A stretch of DNA of 64,000 nt from Ophthalmolycus amberensis (lineage: Eukaryota; Chordata; Actinopteri; Perciformes; Zoarcidae), in assembly GCA_024529925.1 (NCBI GenBank), contig JAFEUB010000840.1:1-64000 (forward strand), written 5' to 3'. The notes below the pieces were generated by a model. It made no database searches and had not been told where the DNA came from. It saw only the letters and a program-made list of their open reading frames with translations. This document shows, piece after piece, positions 23,460-36,695 of this stretch; within the stretch, counting starts at the first letter, position 1; each line of letters begins with the position of its first letter. The position numbers and the translations under genes are program-made.

Positions 23460-26422
23460 AGACTAGCTGAGTTTTAGAGCGTTGAACTCTAAATAAACAA
23501 TGACCAAAGATTTCTCTCTTTTAAAGCTGGTACTTATGACATCATCACAAGTCTATAACTAACACCGTGAAAACTATTTGTGAGATTCTGACAGCAGTTA
23601 GGTGTAAAATGTGGTGTGTTTGATGTCAGGGGCATTTCAGTCTCCTCCAGTCTCTATTTCCCTCTCACACACAGGGCAAAACATATCCTTGGGGACAGCA
23701 TCAGCCTTGTGTAAGCAGTGACCCCTGACAATAAGTGACAGATTCTGACAAGCAGGCGGGGCTACATGTTAAATCAGTCTCACTCATTTGCACACCTTGT
23801 CCCCTGGGAATAACACAGAAGATTCTACGTCAGCCCCTCAGAGAGCGTGTGACATAAGTAGCGTACAGCATACACGCTGTAACCGCAGAGCGTGTATGTG
23901 CACTTTCCTATGTTAAGAGTAGTTCAAATGGTTTGAGGTTTTCCGTTTTTAATTTCTTCTTCACAGCATCTCTGGTGCTCTGGTCTCACTTAATAACGCA
24001 GTAATATTTCATATTTTCCGCCAGCAATTAATCTGTTTCCATCTTTTTGTTGGGCCACAGAGCATTCATCAACGAAAGGAAATAATCTGCAACACGGACA
24101 CAATCTGGCTAAGTAGGTTATGGTTTCAGCTTTAGTGCTAAACTACAACTAAGTTGTGCACCACTATAGACTAATCCTGGAGTTAGACTTCATACAGTAT
24201 AAGAGCAGGTATGCATGAACATTTTCTTGCATACTCTCACGTAACTCTCAGGTGAGTCCATTAATCATGGACTTTTTAACATTTCATCATTAGCTTTGCT
24301 TACTATCATAAGTAGCATATGCTTTGCCTCCAAAGTTACACTTTGATCCTGTGTTCTTTTACCTGCCCATCTGCTTTCTCAAACGCTCTCCACTTGATCA
24401 TTAATGCAAGAAGCACACCCAGATAGCCCATGAAAAGGTGGAGGTTTGGCTTCATAGTGATCTTCAGTTTTGGGCTAATTTTACCCCAGGAGGCCTAAAC
24501 AAGATTATATTTGGCAATTTATTGAATCGGTTTTTTTCCCCTAACCCAGCTGCTACAACAACATTACATGCAATACAAAATAAAATGGTCTTTAAAAGTA
24601 TCTTTTAAATATTTAACAATAATACAATATGGCAATGTTAATGTTAGTCCCATAGCTAACTGAAATTATAAAAATATGCAAGTCCATGTTCACAATTAAT
24701 AGTAATATAAGCCTTATTCATATACTCTCGAAGTCCTTTCCAAACACCTGGTTGGGAGGAGATTTTATTTGGGTCGCCAAGTAAATTTGCAGAATTTCTT
24801 CCGTCGTCTTTTATTTAACATTAATATCTGCAACACACATTGAGGCACTTGAAGCAGCCTGAAAGTTCATATTCTTCTTGTAATTGTAGACGATTTATAA
24901 CATTGAATCTAATATGAAAGGCTAACGTACATTCTGTTTGTTTTACTTATGCGAGGAAAGGAAAAGAAGTAAAAAAAAAAAAAAAATTAACATGTGTATG
25001 TTTTCAATAACATGCATAAAACTAAAAAGTTGTGATTTATAAAATGTATATCTCTTGTAAATGAAAATTATTTAGAATGAAATAATGATTCATAATATTA
25101 GGTGATGCAAAAATGGCAGCAAAAATGATCAGGGACGTTCAAAGTCACTCTTCATATGATTTACAGTTAAGGACCAGTGTGAATATGGTCGTGATGGTTT
25201 GATGTTTAAAAAAAAAAAACTGTACTAATGGTCTCATACAGGGTCACAGTTATGTTAGCGTGGGTAGTGCTAGCTAGTTACTGTAGGGGGTTATAGAAAA
25301 CACTGAATGAAGTAGCCCAATGTGACACATTTTAGAAAAAAGAAATGAACAGAATATGAGAAGAAAGGTTGTCCAAGTCAATGTATTATATTTGCTATAT
25401 TTTCTCTTAACCTAGCTGCTACACCGACATTGGTTTTCCTAGCCGAAAAGAGTACTGGTGTTAGCGTTGGTAATGCTAGCTAGTTACTGTAGGACTCTCG
25501 ATACAACTATGACTGTATTGAAACAAAGTACACTTTGTAAATATGACAAAAAACTAAGAAATTAATAGAATATCAGAAACAGCAGAATAAAGAAAAATAG
25601 TGCTTTCACAATTTTCTGAAACTTCCTAAACGTAGGGACGTGTACGAGAATAATTTTACTCCTATTTGGTAGAAGTAACAAAATAATAATGATGTCTGTG
25701 AGTCACTGTGTGATTTACTACATCAGCAGCTCACTGTGTTCAGTCACTCAAAACATAGATCACTTATTCTGCATTGCTCATGAAAAACGTTAACGTTAGC
25801 AAGCTAACACAATTAGTATTGTGAAGACATCATGTTCATGCATGGTTGAAGCAAATTAGTGTTAGTCGAGCTTAAACAGCATGTTACGATGTGGCTAATT
25901 GGTACAAAGAGCAGCTAGTTAGTAGAGCATGTTCTGATAAAATGTTAGAATGAATTAAATATGAGAAATAAAAGTAAATTGTTGTCTAATTGCTTAACAG
26001 AGTGTTAGCATAAGAAATATTGCATATGCGATGATGATGCTGCAGTATGTGCATCTAGAAAACCACTAGACCAATAGTAATTGAGAAACCAATACTAATT
26101 GAGACTGGCATTAATACAAAACCAGGAGATTATCAGAGAATAGTATTTGGTAATCTCCTGGGTGTCTTTTGGTTCACGCTAAGAGCTCTTTTTCCAGTGA
26201 ATATAATCCTGGCTAACTGATCAGATATCTGAAATTTCTAAAATGATGAGAAAAGTACAAGCGGCTCTGAAACAGTTGTGACACACACTAATCTTTGCAG
26301 GAAGACTTGGGATTTCACTCTTACGCTCACTTTCTTCTGACCCACTTTAAATGCACAGTTTAACAGGCCAAGACCAACTTAATCTCTTCCTATATCTAGT
26401 ATGAAAGTTTTGTCCCACTCAC
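23460..26422 (-). other. nlgn2 intron 1, proximal part
   Basis: AT-rich intronic sequence without a supported exon. There is an 11-bp perfect inverted repeat CCAGGAGATTA / TAATCTCCTGG at 26122-26132 and 26151-26161 with an 18-nt loop. A partly diverged direct repeat, GTTAGCGTGGGTAGTGCTAG and GTTAGCGTTGGTAATGCTAG, starts near 25254 and 25463. Confidence 0.65.
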
Positions 26423-26939
26423 CATCTTCAGTTGGTACGTAGATGTTGAGGTAAAGGCAGTCCTCACTCTGGTTCTGAACATAGGTCGCTGCAGCGTCCA
26501 GGTTGTCTGTGAACCACACTGGGAGCATGATCTCAGGTAAAACCCCGTGGACATTCTGGGGACACACTGGTGCAAAATTGGTGGCATTGCGAATCTCTTG
26601 CCAGGAGCCTGGAGCTTCAGGAGGCTGGAAGCGGCGCTCACCAACAGGTGGCGTGGCATACGGCACACCTAAGTACTGTTCCACGGGGCCCAAGATCTCA
26701 TTGTTGAGGTCCTTCTTGATACCGCGTATCTTTCCATAGCCAGTGGACACTATGGGGTGTTTCAGGTCAACTCGTTGACACGAGGAGAGGGTGAGGTGTA
26801 GCGCTAGTCCCAAGAGCCACAGCAGACAGTGATTAGCAATCTGCTGAGAATTATAATGACGCTTCCCACCATAGCCTTGGTGGCTGGCAGCATTGAGAGG
26901 AAAAAACAACATGTCCAAAATAAAGGCTCTTTTAGTCAT
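26423..26939 (-). CDS. nlgn2: nlgn2 coding exon 1: start codon, signal peptide and N-terminal cholinesterase-like domain
   Basis: This exon has 172 codons plus one base, ending at a GTGAGT donor after base 26423. The first in-frame ATG (26939-26937) is preceded four codons upstream by an in-frame TGA (26954-26952), so the frame cannot extend further; Met10 is an alternative start. Residues about 38-51 (CLLWLLGLALHLTL) form a signal-peptide core, with likely cleavage near SSCQ (52-55). The mature chain begins with YGKIRGIKKDLNNEILGPV and continues QYLGVPYATPPVGERRFQPPE. Cys126 (VCPQN) and Cys161 (EDCLYLN) match conserved disulfide cysteines. N118-A-T and N156-Q-S are glycosylation sequons. HGVLPEIMLPVWFTDNL followed by AAATYVQNQSEDCLYL is the NLGN2 form of this region. 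The protein is predicted to be a type I membrane protein of the postsynaptic membrane. Only its first third or so lies in this window. Confidence 0.96.
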
Positions 26940-26943
26940 ATCA

Positions 26944-27093
26944 CTAGGACTTCAGCTGTGTGTAGAGAGGGGTCACAAACTCAGTGGGTAATGGGAAATA
27001 ACAAAGGAAAGGGGACAGCTTAACGGTTTTCCTATGGTGACATGGTGAGCCGGAGGAGCAGGTAGCATTCTCAGGTTGACTCTGCGGTCTCAT
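26944..27093 (-). promoter_or_regulatory. upstream ORF (49 codons) in the nlgn2 5' UTR
   Basis: An ATG at 27093-27091 opens a 49-codon frame that closes with TAG at 26946-26944, four nucleotides before the main ATG. It is out of frame with the neuroligin start. The peptide begins MRPQSQPENATCSSG and resembles nothing I know. Its likely role, if any, is to lower or gate initiation at the main start codon. That is inference from position. Confidence 0.45.
27032..27043 (-). promoter_or_regulatory. minimal upstream ORF (Met-Ser-Pro-stop) in the nlgn2 5' UTR
   Basis: The minus strand reads CACCATGTCACCATAG: an ATG in a favourable CACC context followed by two codons and a TAG. It lies within the longer upstream ORF but in another frame. 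A start-stop ORF with a good context about 90 nt upstream of the main ATG is a plausible translational brake. Only the sequence is seen; the function is inferred. Confidence 0.4.
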
Positions 27094-29698
27094 CCGTCTT
27101 CCTCTTTGGAACTCCTGATGGATCCAGGGCTGCAGTCAGGAAGCCAATTACACCTGGAAGACACAGACAGGTTGCAGGTTTGAGTCAGTGTGTGAATAAG
27201 TGTGCTCTTTAAACCCTATCAGTGTTTTTTCTTTTTCTAAAAGGCACAAGAGGACAATATGGGTAAGCTGATTCTACCTCAGATGAAGTGTCTGTTAGAT
27301 CAAAAGAGAAGGAATAATGACACTCGACTGCAGATGTAGTACATTTATATTACCCCGAGGTTAAAGTTAGAGGCTATTCTGTCTGCCACAACAGACACCA
27401 AGGGTTGTATATCTGTCATGTCATGCGATTTAGTGGTGCTGAAGACAATTGATTTGAATAGAAAACAGTGATGTCAGTGAGAGTGAAAGCACTTGTGGTG
27501 AAGTTGTTTGACTAAAATTGAATTACGTTGTGACACAACCATGCAGACTTAATGCACAGAACCAATAGTTAAACAATCACTGCTCCTGACAGTATAAGTG
27601 CAGCAGTGCAGCACGTACTGTGTCTAAAATAGGAAGTAAACATCTTCATTAAATATGAAACCAGTAAATATGCCACGATGTTGCATTCTTCTGTGTTCAC
27701 CACAACAGCTTTTATTGTATCCATTGGTGTCTTTCTAGGTTGCTCATCTGTGTTGATGCACCTGTTTTTCAACTGGCCTGTTAGCCAGCTAGCTCCATGC
27801 TACTTAACCAACAACTACCATAGAGAGTCATGTGCATGTAGTTCATGTTTATTCCATTTAAATATATTTTCCTTTCTGCCGCTGTGATGCCTTCTGACTG
27901 CATTATCAAGCTTTAGTGACATTTGTAAGCTTTTCATCACCACTTTCCTGAACAAATAAATAAAATGTTTCTCACATTCAACTTTTGTCAAATTTCATAT
28001 CCTAGCTGAAATTTGCAAATAACCATGTACATTGCATCTACAAAAGCGGCTTGTGTGATGCCTCCCCCGACTGCATTTTTGGGCGCCAACAGCTGTAAAC
28101 ACACTGAGGTGAAGACTGTGAAAAGAACCAAAGGTAGCCAGGTAGGTTTGGAAAGTCAACAAGTTACAACTAATACATTGGTTTAATTTTAATCTGCTTT
28201 CAGATGCTATCAGAAATATTGGGGGAAAAATGGAGGAATAGGCTGGAAATTTCGAAGTTTTACATGAACTTCAGAATGTGTCCAACTAGGTAGAACTTGA
28301 ACTTGTGGGTTTTGCAATTATTAGTTGAGAACAGAAGCTAACAATGAGCATATGAAAGGCAGGGTTAAAGACCCAGTCAAATGAGGCACGTATCATCCCA
28401 TTTTCAATCCCATGTCAATTTTTGAAAGAATGTAATATCAGTGTACTTTTACATCAAAGTCCCTGTCTTTTCTTTTCTGTTAAATGGTTTCAAATATTTG
28501 ATGAATCATCCTGTGTTTACAAAAATGAATCAGATTATCGTATAAAATCGCACTTCCCCGTTTGTGGTTCATAGTAGCTAACAGAGCGACATGGAGAGAG
28601 ATAGGAAGAGATGTGGGTTTTGATATCAGTGGGCAAAAACCTTGTTTTCATTTCCAAAACGATGTGGCTGGGGTGTAATTCATTCAAGGGACGGCAAAAA
28701 CTTCCCGGTTGACAACCGGGAGGCTTTTTTGCCAGCGGGTGAACAGGGAGCTCGGGGTGCTGGTGGCGTGGAGGGAGGCCGGGAGCCGTTCATCTGCATC
28801 TACTGCCCAAAGGGAAACTTTTTCAATGACCATGGTGTAATGTGGCTCCTGCTTCACATTTCATATTCTACATAATTACAGCAGAAGTGTAAAACAACCC
28901 TCACCTTGTAATCAACGTGAATCCACAGAGAACACCAAATAAATCAACACATCATTCTGAGGAGTGAACGAGGCAAACCCCATTGGCCTTGCACCCTTTT
29001 CAGCCGTCCCCACTGTGTCAGAGTTAGCCTTTCCCTCTCAACTCAGCTCAGTTGGTTCTTGCTTCCACATCATTACAGATGAATGGGCAGTGCTTATCTC
29101 ACTCTGGCTTTGGGAGACGGAGCCGTTTAGGTGTGATAAAGGCTTTATGTGGCGCTAACTGTTGGTTGAATGCCACCTCGTCCTCCCTCTCTCCCCCCCC
29201 CCCCCCCCCCTCAGCTCCGCAACATCCACACTGTGCTGCCAGCCAGCAGACACGAGGGATGACAGCTGAAAGATGGCGTGCAGCATTGCAGGATGTTCAA
29301 AGTGATGTGAGTGGTACTCTGCTTCATTAGGACAAAACAGGAGCAAGTTGTGTGGAAAAACATATTCAGTTCATTAAAGCCCTCCGAGTGACTCCATCTT
29401 ATGACAACTCCACAGTACATTCTGAGCAGGACGGAAGTTGTGTAAGGACACCCTGCATTCACTCGAGAAAGGTAGTGTGCATACATAGCCAAGCTGAAAA
29501 TCCAACTTAGAAAAACATTCATGTGAATTATACACAGTACATGACTCTCGACACGTTGTAGTAAAGGATCCATTGTGAGGGGGTAAGACTGCGTGATTTA
29601 GAGAAGCCACTAGACTTATTTGTAGTAAGAGGCAAAGAATTGAGGGAAATGTGTTCATTTTTGCTTTCCCTTATTGACCCAGCCAAGTACATTCAAAG

Positions 29699-29866
29699 CT
29701 TGACATTTTGGGAAATAAGCTTAATCGCTTTCTTGCTGAGAGTTGGATGATGAAGATCGATACCATTCTCATGTCTGTCTGTTGAAAATGAAGCTATATT
29801 CAGGAGACGGCTGGCTAAGCTTAGCAAAACATGTGGAAACAGGCGACAGCTAACCTGGCTCTTTTG
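29699..29866 (+). repeat. dispersed fish repeat ('gacattttgggaaata' family)
   Basis: The segment begins TTGACATTTTGGGAAATAAG and continues CTTTCTTGCTGAGAGTTGGATGA, ACCATTCTCATGTCTGTC and GGCTGGCTAAGCTTAGC, ending AGCTAACCTGGCTC. This order of motifs is that of a very common teleost interspersed repeat. It is diverged but uninterrupted. I cannot give its formal family name. Confidence 0.6.
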
Positions 29867-29917
29867 TTTTCATAGGAGGTTTATGCTGAGGACTATTTGT
29901 GCACTTGTTTTAGCAGT

Positions 29918-30075
29918 AGTACTGTACTTGAGTACAGGTTTGATATACTTTTACTTTACTTGAGTGTTTCCATTTTATGTAACTTTATACTTCTAGTCCA
30001 CCACATCTCAGAGGGAAATATTGTATTTTTAACTCCACTTCATTTATCTGACAATATCAGTTCCTAGTTAGTAGA
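29918..30075 (+). repeat. dispersed fish repeat ('acttgagt...tttccattttatg' family)
   Basis: Motifs TACTTTACTTGAGTGTTTCCATT, TATACTTCTAGTCCACCACA and CAGAGGGAAATATTGTATTT, followed by TTCATTTATCTGACA, occur in the order of a ubiquitous teleost repeat. A hAT-like phrase GAGATGCACCGA follows at about 30074. It lies directly beside the repeat at 29699-29866. Confidence 0.6.
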
Positions 30076-33000
30076 GATGCACCGAAAGATTGGCTGCCAA
30101 TCAAAACCGGTAAGTCTCATATTTAGATTTATTTGCTGGTCACATTTACACATGTGTGTATAGCCTAATTATTAAGTATATAAAGTATTTAAATGAGCTT
30201 CACCTTTACCAGCTGCAACATTAAAGGGAAAACTAAAAAAATCATTATAATCCAATGATATAGGGCTACCGTTTGTATATTATTTGAAATAGGCCATTCT
30301 GCATAGTGAGTATACTGTTACTTATTGTACTTTAAGTATATTTTCATGCAAATGCTTTTGTATTTTAAATTGAATTACATATTTTTTTTGGAACATAGTA
30401 TTTTTACACTGTGCTCCAGTAAATAATTTAATTATAAACACATTGGCTGTAAATAATATGAATGGTGATGACACAGCAGAAAAGCGAAGATGACGTCCGT
30501 GTTTCAAGGCGGGTCTGGTGGGTTGTCAACATTGCCGCAGACCGCTCAATGAGGACGGTCTGCCCTGGTTAACAGTTGCATCAGCTCACAGGGGGCACTG
30601 AAATGCGACAGTGCCAGCCAGAAGAATACAAATATTTTCAGTTTATTATGAAACTGTGGTGGGACAAAATAGTCTTTGGCAGCCCGCCAGTCCAGGTGAT
30701 TAATGGGAAACACTGCCATGAGGTAGCCAGTTAACCAGCAGAGGGAAGTCACTGCTCCTGGCCAAAGAAAAGTCGACACAAAAACACAAATTGTAGTTTT
30801 TACACTTCTGTTTTAGGACAGAATAAACTAACAAGACAACCACCGGACAGAGCCGTGCTCGTGGTTATTCCTTATATACAGTCTTTACGCTTTAACAGTC
30901 TGCTGGTTGTGGCTTCATATTCAACGGACATGCAGATATGAGAGTGATTGATCAACCAGCTACAAATTAGTAAGAGGAATGTATTTTATGGTGCTAAGTT
31001 CAAGAGGAATACTGGAAACAAGGCAGACACGAGCTGGACATCAATACCTATACAATATACAGTAAAGAGAATACTACGAAGCCTGTGGTTTCAAAAAGCA
31101 TTAAATGACACAGAGCTGCTGTCACTGCTCACAGTTTCTATACTTACTCGTCGTATGCTGTCGGTAAATGGGACTGAATATATAGCACAAACCCAAGGTC
31201 AGAACACCTTCAACATGCACAGTAGTCCAGGGATGCACACAGAATGAATGTCCTCACTGACTGAGATAGCATAGGCGAGGGTCAAGTAAACTGTCGGACT
31301 GCTCTCTTAAATGCTCGTCTCCCTGCATGCACTGGCAGTGACGTACAGACACACGCTTGAAATCCGATGAGGCATCAGATGTTGCATGCGAGACTCTACG
31401 GTAAGCACAAATTGGTCTGTTCTCAAACCGCTCGCACGTGACTTGCAAACGGTAGTACCCGAACATCCCGAACATCTGTTCATGTCAACCATCCGTGAGC
31501 TGAAATGGCATCGAGCGTGAATCTACGTGCAATGAAATGGGATGAATTGACACACAAATCACCGGGCTGGTTTAAAGCTGTTGTTATGTAACAGGTAGCT
31601 CTGTCAGCCGAAGCTGTTTGAGAAGGTAATGTCTCTGCCAGTGGGACACTTTTATGGGTATGTTTAAAATGGAATGGTCAGAGCGGTTTGGGAAAACTTT
31701 CGCAGAACGGTGGTGTTGCGGAAAATGCTTGCCTTGGGGATTTTATATTGCTTTGTTTCCACTTTGACTGTTAAAACTACATGCATTACTTCAGATGTCA
31801 AGCTGCTCGCCTCTGCTAGTCAACATCTGTGGTCGACAAGCAGCTTGGCAAGCCAGAAACAGAGTGCTGAGTTTTTGACTAAAGTTGCTCGTCTGCTATA
31901 TACAGTCACTGTGCATAGAAAAGGGGACCCTTTAATCTAGAAAACAAACAAAGCTCTGATGGTTGTTTGTTGTATTCTCCTGCAACCGACAATGTCTGGA
32001 TATAGCCATCCATTGTCTCGATGCATTGATATCGAATGGGAGCGATAACTTGCTTTTGCAGGAGACATTAATAGTGTAATTTAGAGCTTATATGCAATGA
32101 CTTTGAAAGTAAATGCACATTATTCCTAAAACCACGATACCTTGCGTGAATTATAGGCACGTCTTCCGATTGTTTCTGTCACCGAACCGGCATCTGCAAG
32201 ACTTAGTGGTTTGCTTCAGGTGCCTTCCCTTTTTTCTTCGTGATTGTGGGGAAATAACTGGAACACAGCCTGTCACATCGTAAACAGAATAATCAGATCA
32301 TTACGGTAGCATATTCAACTACTTGATTTCTTTGCTACCAACGTGAAGTGATCTGAAAAGCTATTTTCAGGCTTATTAGCAATTTCTTACAAATTCAGGC
32401 AGGTTATTATTAAAACAAGACTATGTACGCTTTGAAAGAGGACATATCACAATCATTCTTCTCGTGAATGGAAAGTTGAATTCGTAAGCAGTAAAACGCA
32501 CCCTTGAGCAATTCAACACACTCGGGGTTTTGCTACTCGAGTCTTCCTCGGTGTGACCAGTAGCTGCAGACAATTAATGTTGGCTAATGGTAGAAAGGTT
32601 AAGATAGCATTCTGACAAGTCAGTTCTCTACTTCCGTACTGATACCCTTATGTTTTAGCATTTACCATTATCACTTGTGGCCACAGTGGCTGCTAATCAG
32701 CAGAAGTTACATAGACTCACTTTGTAGAAGATGGAACATAGAGCACATAGAGCTTCAAAGTCCCCATCAGTGCATCCACTTACATTAAAATAACTTCGTT
32801 TACTACTGCTCTCCAGGGCTACTTCTTCAGGGTTGCACTTCCCGTCCTTGGTAGTGTACGCATACTCATCACAATATCATCCAGCGTGCTCAACAACAGC
32901 AGAATCAGAAGTAGAAATGAATCAAATCACATAGATTCCTCAATGTATTCGTTCTCTTTGCACAGTTTCAAAGATAAATAGTAAAGGCCTAACGTGATAG

Positions 33001-36000
33001 GTTTGCATGTCACTATAATGTGAAAATATTTTGTCGTGATGTAAACAATAAGCATTTCAGCTGGATAAAATAAAAGTCCCCCCTCCCTTTCAGGCACCGC
33101 TGGGCACCTTTACTGTCAAGACAATTGGGCCAATAGAGAGTGAAATCTGCAGAATCCTGTTATCCTGTTTAAAGTCAAAGTTTGACATTTTAATTCACTC
33201 AGGGTATCATGGGAATAGGAACAAGGCAGGCATGTACAAAATAATTAGCTATGGCTTAACTGCACAGATTACAGATGTGCATTTCATGTGTTAAAGAGTT
33301 TCACAGATGTCAGTAAAAGAGGTGAATACAGGTCTCAATGGTCCCTTACATCTTGAATAGACTGGGCAAGATGAAGTCTTTTTTGTTGATGAATTGAGAC
33401 GATAACTGGAGCCGAGATTAGACTTGTCAGGCTGCATATGTACGCTCAGCCAAAGGGCCTCATCCTCTTTTCACACTAGACATTGAAGCAACCCAGAAAC
33501 TGTACAGAATGCCACGATGGACTGGGTGACAGGAACAGGAGATGAGGGGGAAATGGCTGCCACTCCTGGAGTGCAGCATTATTTCAGAATTCATTTGGTC
33601 GGTATACTCAGAATCCACTGCTTGAAGAGTCGGTTCCTCTTCTTTGTAATCTGGAACAACTATATGATGCACCGATGATTCTGAGGCAACAGGGCGGAGG
33701 TGAACGATTTGACAGTCCTACAGCATTGGGTAAATCAGTTTATTTTAATATTCAGCAGTGATAGGGCATATTCTGCCTATTCTTGTTGATTAGGATCATG
33801 TGTCAAGCATTTGCTTGGAGACCCAACTAGCCAACTCAAATAAAACACACCCTGTTCACTCATCAGTAAAGTTTAGGTCACAACTTAAAAGCAATGTCAC
33901 TAACTGCCCAACTGATTTAAAAAGTGTCTTTTAATTGAAGAAAACAGTCAAGCCCCGAAAATATTTTTAAACTGTATGACACATAATGAAGACTGGAGCC
34001 TCCGAAGACAAGAGGAGGGCTGCAGAGGGTAATAGGCAGAGATTTGACAGACTTTATGTCAATCGAGCTTTATTCCATATTAGGATTATTGTAATAGGAT
34101 CACTGTTGAACCTTCTGGGAAGATACAAATTCATTTTTGCAGGGTATTCTGTCGAGTTGGAGAGATTTAAAAAGAAATCACAGCTGACTCAGCGTCAGTA
34201 ATCATCTTCATGTCACTGATGAGAATGTTTGTAACATATGAAATAGGCAGGTTGGTTTTTGATTGAATTGTAGCTTTACCCAGTCATAACCCTGGGAGGA
34301 TATGCCCATCATAGAAACATATATGTATTTTTGGTTCTTTGTTGCAAACTAACTTTAAGTGGCCAAAAGAAATACTAAAATGAAGTTTGATTCGATTCAT
34401 GATTTTAAGAAAAAAATTACAAAAACATCATTGAAATTTATATATATTTTTACGACTTAATGTGCAAGGCAGTTGAGCAAGAATAGTACCTCCACCATCT
34501 GCAAGGCTATCATTGTTTTGCATATGCAAACATTATTTAATACAGCTATAGACTGTCAGTGCCAGATGCTTCAACGTAACAGAGGACGGACATCCACTTT
34601 GACAATCAGTCAGTTTAAGCACAGATCGTAAAAGAAAAAGTGTGCACACTGATTCATCTGCTCATGCTGTTTGTGTGCCCTCAGTCTGGCATCTTCAGAC
34701 AGGTGGCGAGCTAATGTTAGCACAGGCTGAAGAAGCCAGAGCAAGCTAGCCATCTGAAGTCGGGAGACACCTGGAGTCAGTGCAGTTCCATAATAAAATG
34801 TTCTAGTCATGCCACAGTCTACAGGACTGTCAAGACTAAAGGCAGCTATTGTAGCCAGCGGTTTATTGATGGAAAATAACCTTTTTGTGCAGATTGTAAT
34901 ACCTCTGTTTTCACCATGTGAACAGAAATTCGAGTTGATTCAATGTATTGCCATACTTTAGTAAGCAAGATATGTCAGGGAGTACTTACCACACTGTCAT
35001 CAAATTCGAAATACATATTCATTGTCGCCAAAGGATGATTTCTAATAATCCTCGTGACCCACTGACCTTTCATTTTACACTACCACCAGGCCAACATTTC
35101 CATTTGATCAGGACTTGAGCATCACAAGGATTCAGACAGAAAGAAAATTATATTTGGACATGTTCATGAGTTTATTATGGAGAATATATTGAGAAATATT
35201 TGTCAGTAATTCTAACTTATTATCTGTTTATAGCCTCCACTTATGGGAGTCAACAGCAGGAGTTATAGTTTTTGATGAATACACTAACAAACACTTGCTT
35301 ACTATTACATGATAGAATGTTATTATGGAGTGTTATAAACCAGTTATTTAATAGTTGTGTACTGCTTATAAAGGCTGTTACCATTAATCTGTCTGAGGAA
35401 ATCAACCTTTTAGGTTGTAAATTCATGGAGAACCACTGTGGTGATGGAGGCCATGAGCTTCATCTCACAATTTATTATATTTCCCATAAGTCCTCCAGAC
35501 TCAAAGAGCAGCTCAATCTGATACCATGGTCGCTCCATCTGCCACTGCTTTCCCATCCTCATCGCACTGCAGCCGGATAAATGTGGGAATATCCACAAGG
35601 AAATATCACTTCTTTATAACTCCAATCAACCCAAGGAATGACTGCAAACATCTCATTCAAAAGGGATAAAGGCCTGCTGGACAGATCCTGTCTCCTGACT
35701 GAGCAGCAGAGGCCTCAACAAGCACAACTTAAAACAAATGAACTGTCGTTATATTCCTCCACTGCACTGCTGCATGGATTCACCCCAATAATTACCAACA
35801 TGAAAACACAAGTTCGGATTAAAAATGAATGTCACAAATGATCAAGTAGAAGTCAATTAAAGGGGCCTCAGTGAAGCATCAATGTAGGTTATCAAAGCAG
35901 CAGCAGGGGATCATGAAGCAGCAGGCAGTAGGAGCAGATAGGAGACGTTGGACAAAAGGCTCTCAGTCACTGCTGGACCCGAAAAATCAATATGTTGCTG

Positions 36001-36673
36001 TTAGTCACCACTGTTCTCTCTAGTTAACACCTGCAGATTACATGGAAACCCCTTTATCTTACAATTCTCCTCACCAGCACACAAACAGAATAAGATATCT
36101 TGACGGCGACTGGCCAGACACGCTTAAAAAATACGGTATAGATGAACACGGCTGCCTCTAGGGGGCTGTTACTTTTTATTTATCTGCTTTCCGAAGTGTT
36201 TTTGGTAGTTGCGAGTGGGAGAATGCATCACACTGAAGCCAAGTAGTGTGCACAATCTGGTGACACACTAATTAGCGATGATCTAGGTGAAACGCTAGCT
36301 GCGTTAGCGTGTGTATAGGTGTCTGTGGGCGATACACACAGTTTGGGAGCAGTCTGACAGCTGCTTTGCCTCAAGCTTAAAGCTAATTTAAGAATAGAAT
36401 GGCCCACTAAGTTAAACAGAAAGGGCAGCTCAGTCATGTTGACTTGATTGCTCAGTCTCACTGATATCCTGTTACATGTAAAAATGTGAATAATGATGCT
36501 CATGATGCTCTTTTTTAAATCTATAAGAAAAAAAAGAGGAAACAGAAAAGGCTGTTGCAAAGATGAAAACAATACATAAAAGCATGTCTTGAGGGGCGCA
36601 ATTTAAAAGGAGATTTACTGGATAACATTGAATTAACTAGCTTACATTCCTCAGGCAGGCACGTTCAACCCTA

Positions 36674-36695
36674 CCCCCCCCCCCCCCCCCCCCCC
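36674..36695. repeat. poly-C homopolymer, 22 bp
   Basis: Longest of four long C runs; the others are 10720-10738, 21028-21048 and 29193-29210. All are C on the plus strand and hence G in a minus-strand transcript. Confidence 0.97.

Larger units (their letters stand above)
26940..27153 (-). other. nlgn2: nlgn2 5' UTR portion of the first coding exon, bounded by a splice acceptor
   Basis: Reading the minus strand, a pyrimidine-rich stretch ending TGTGTCTTCCAG lies immediately before base 27153, a good 3' splice site. From there to the ATG at 26939 are 214 nt without a long open frame in the main reading frame. This implies that at least one non-coding leader exon lies further upstream, as in other neuroligin genes. 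The leader contains two upstream ATGs, listed separately. The acceptor is inferred from sequence only. Confidence 0.7.

Noticed and set aside
27080..27115. Leader codons reading PKRKTDET, loosely like the NLGN2 splice-A insert
   Set aside because: It lies upstream of the start codon in the 5' UTR and is not placed between coding exons 1 and 2; coincidence.
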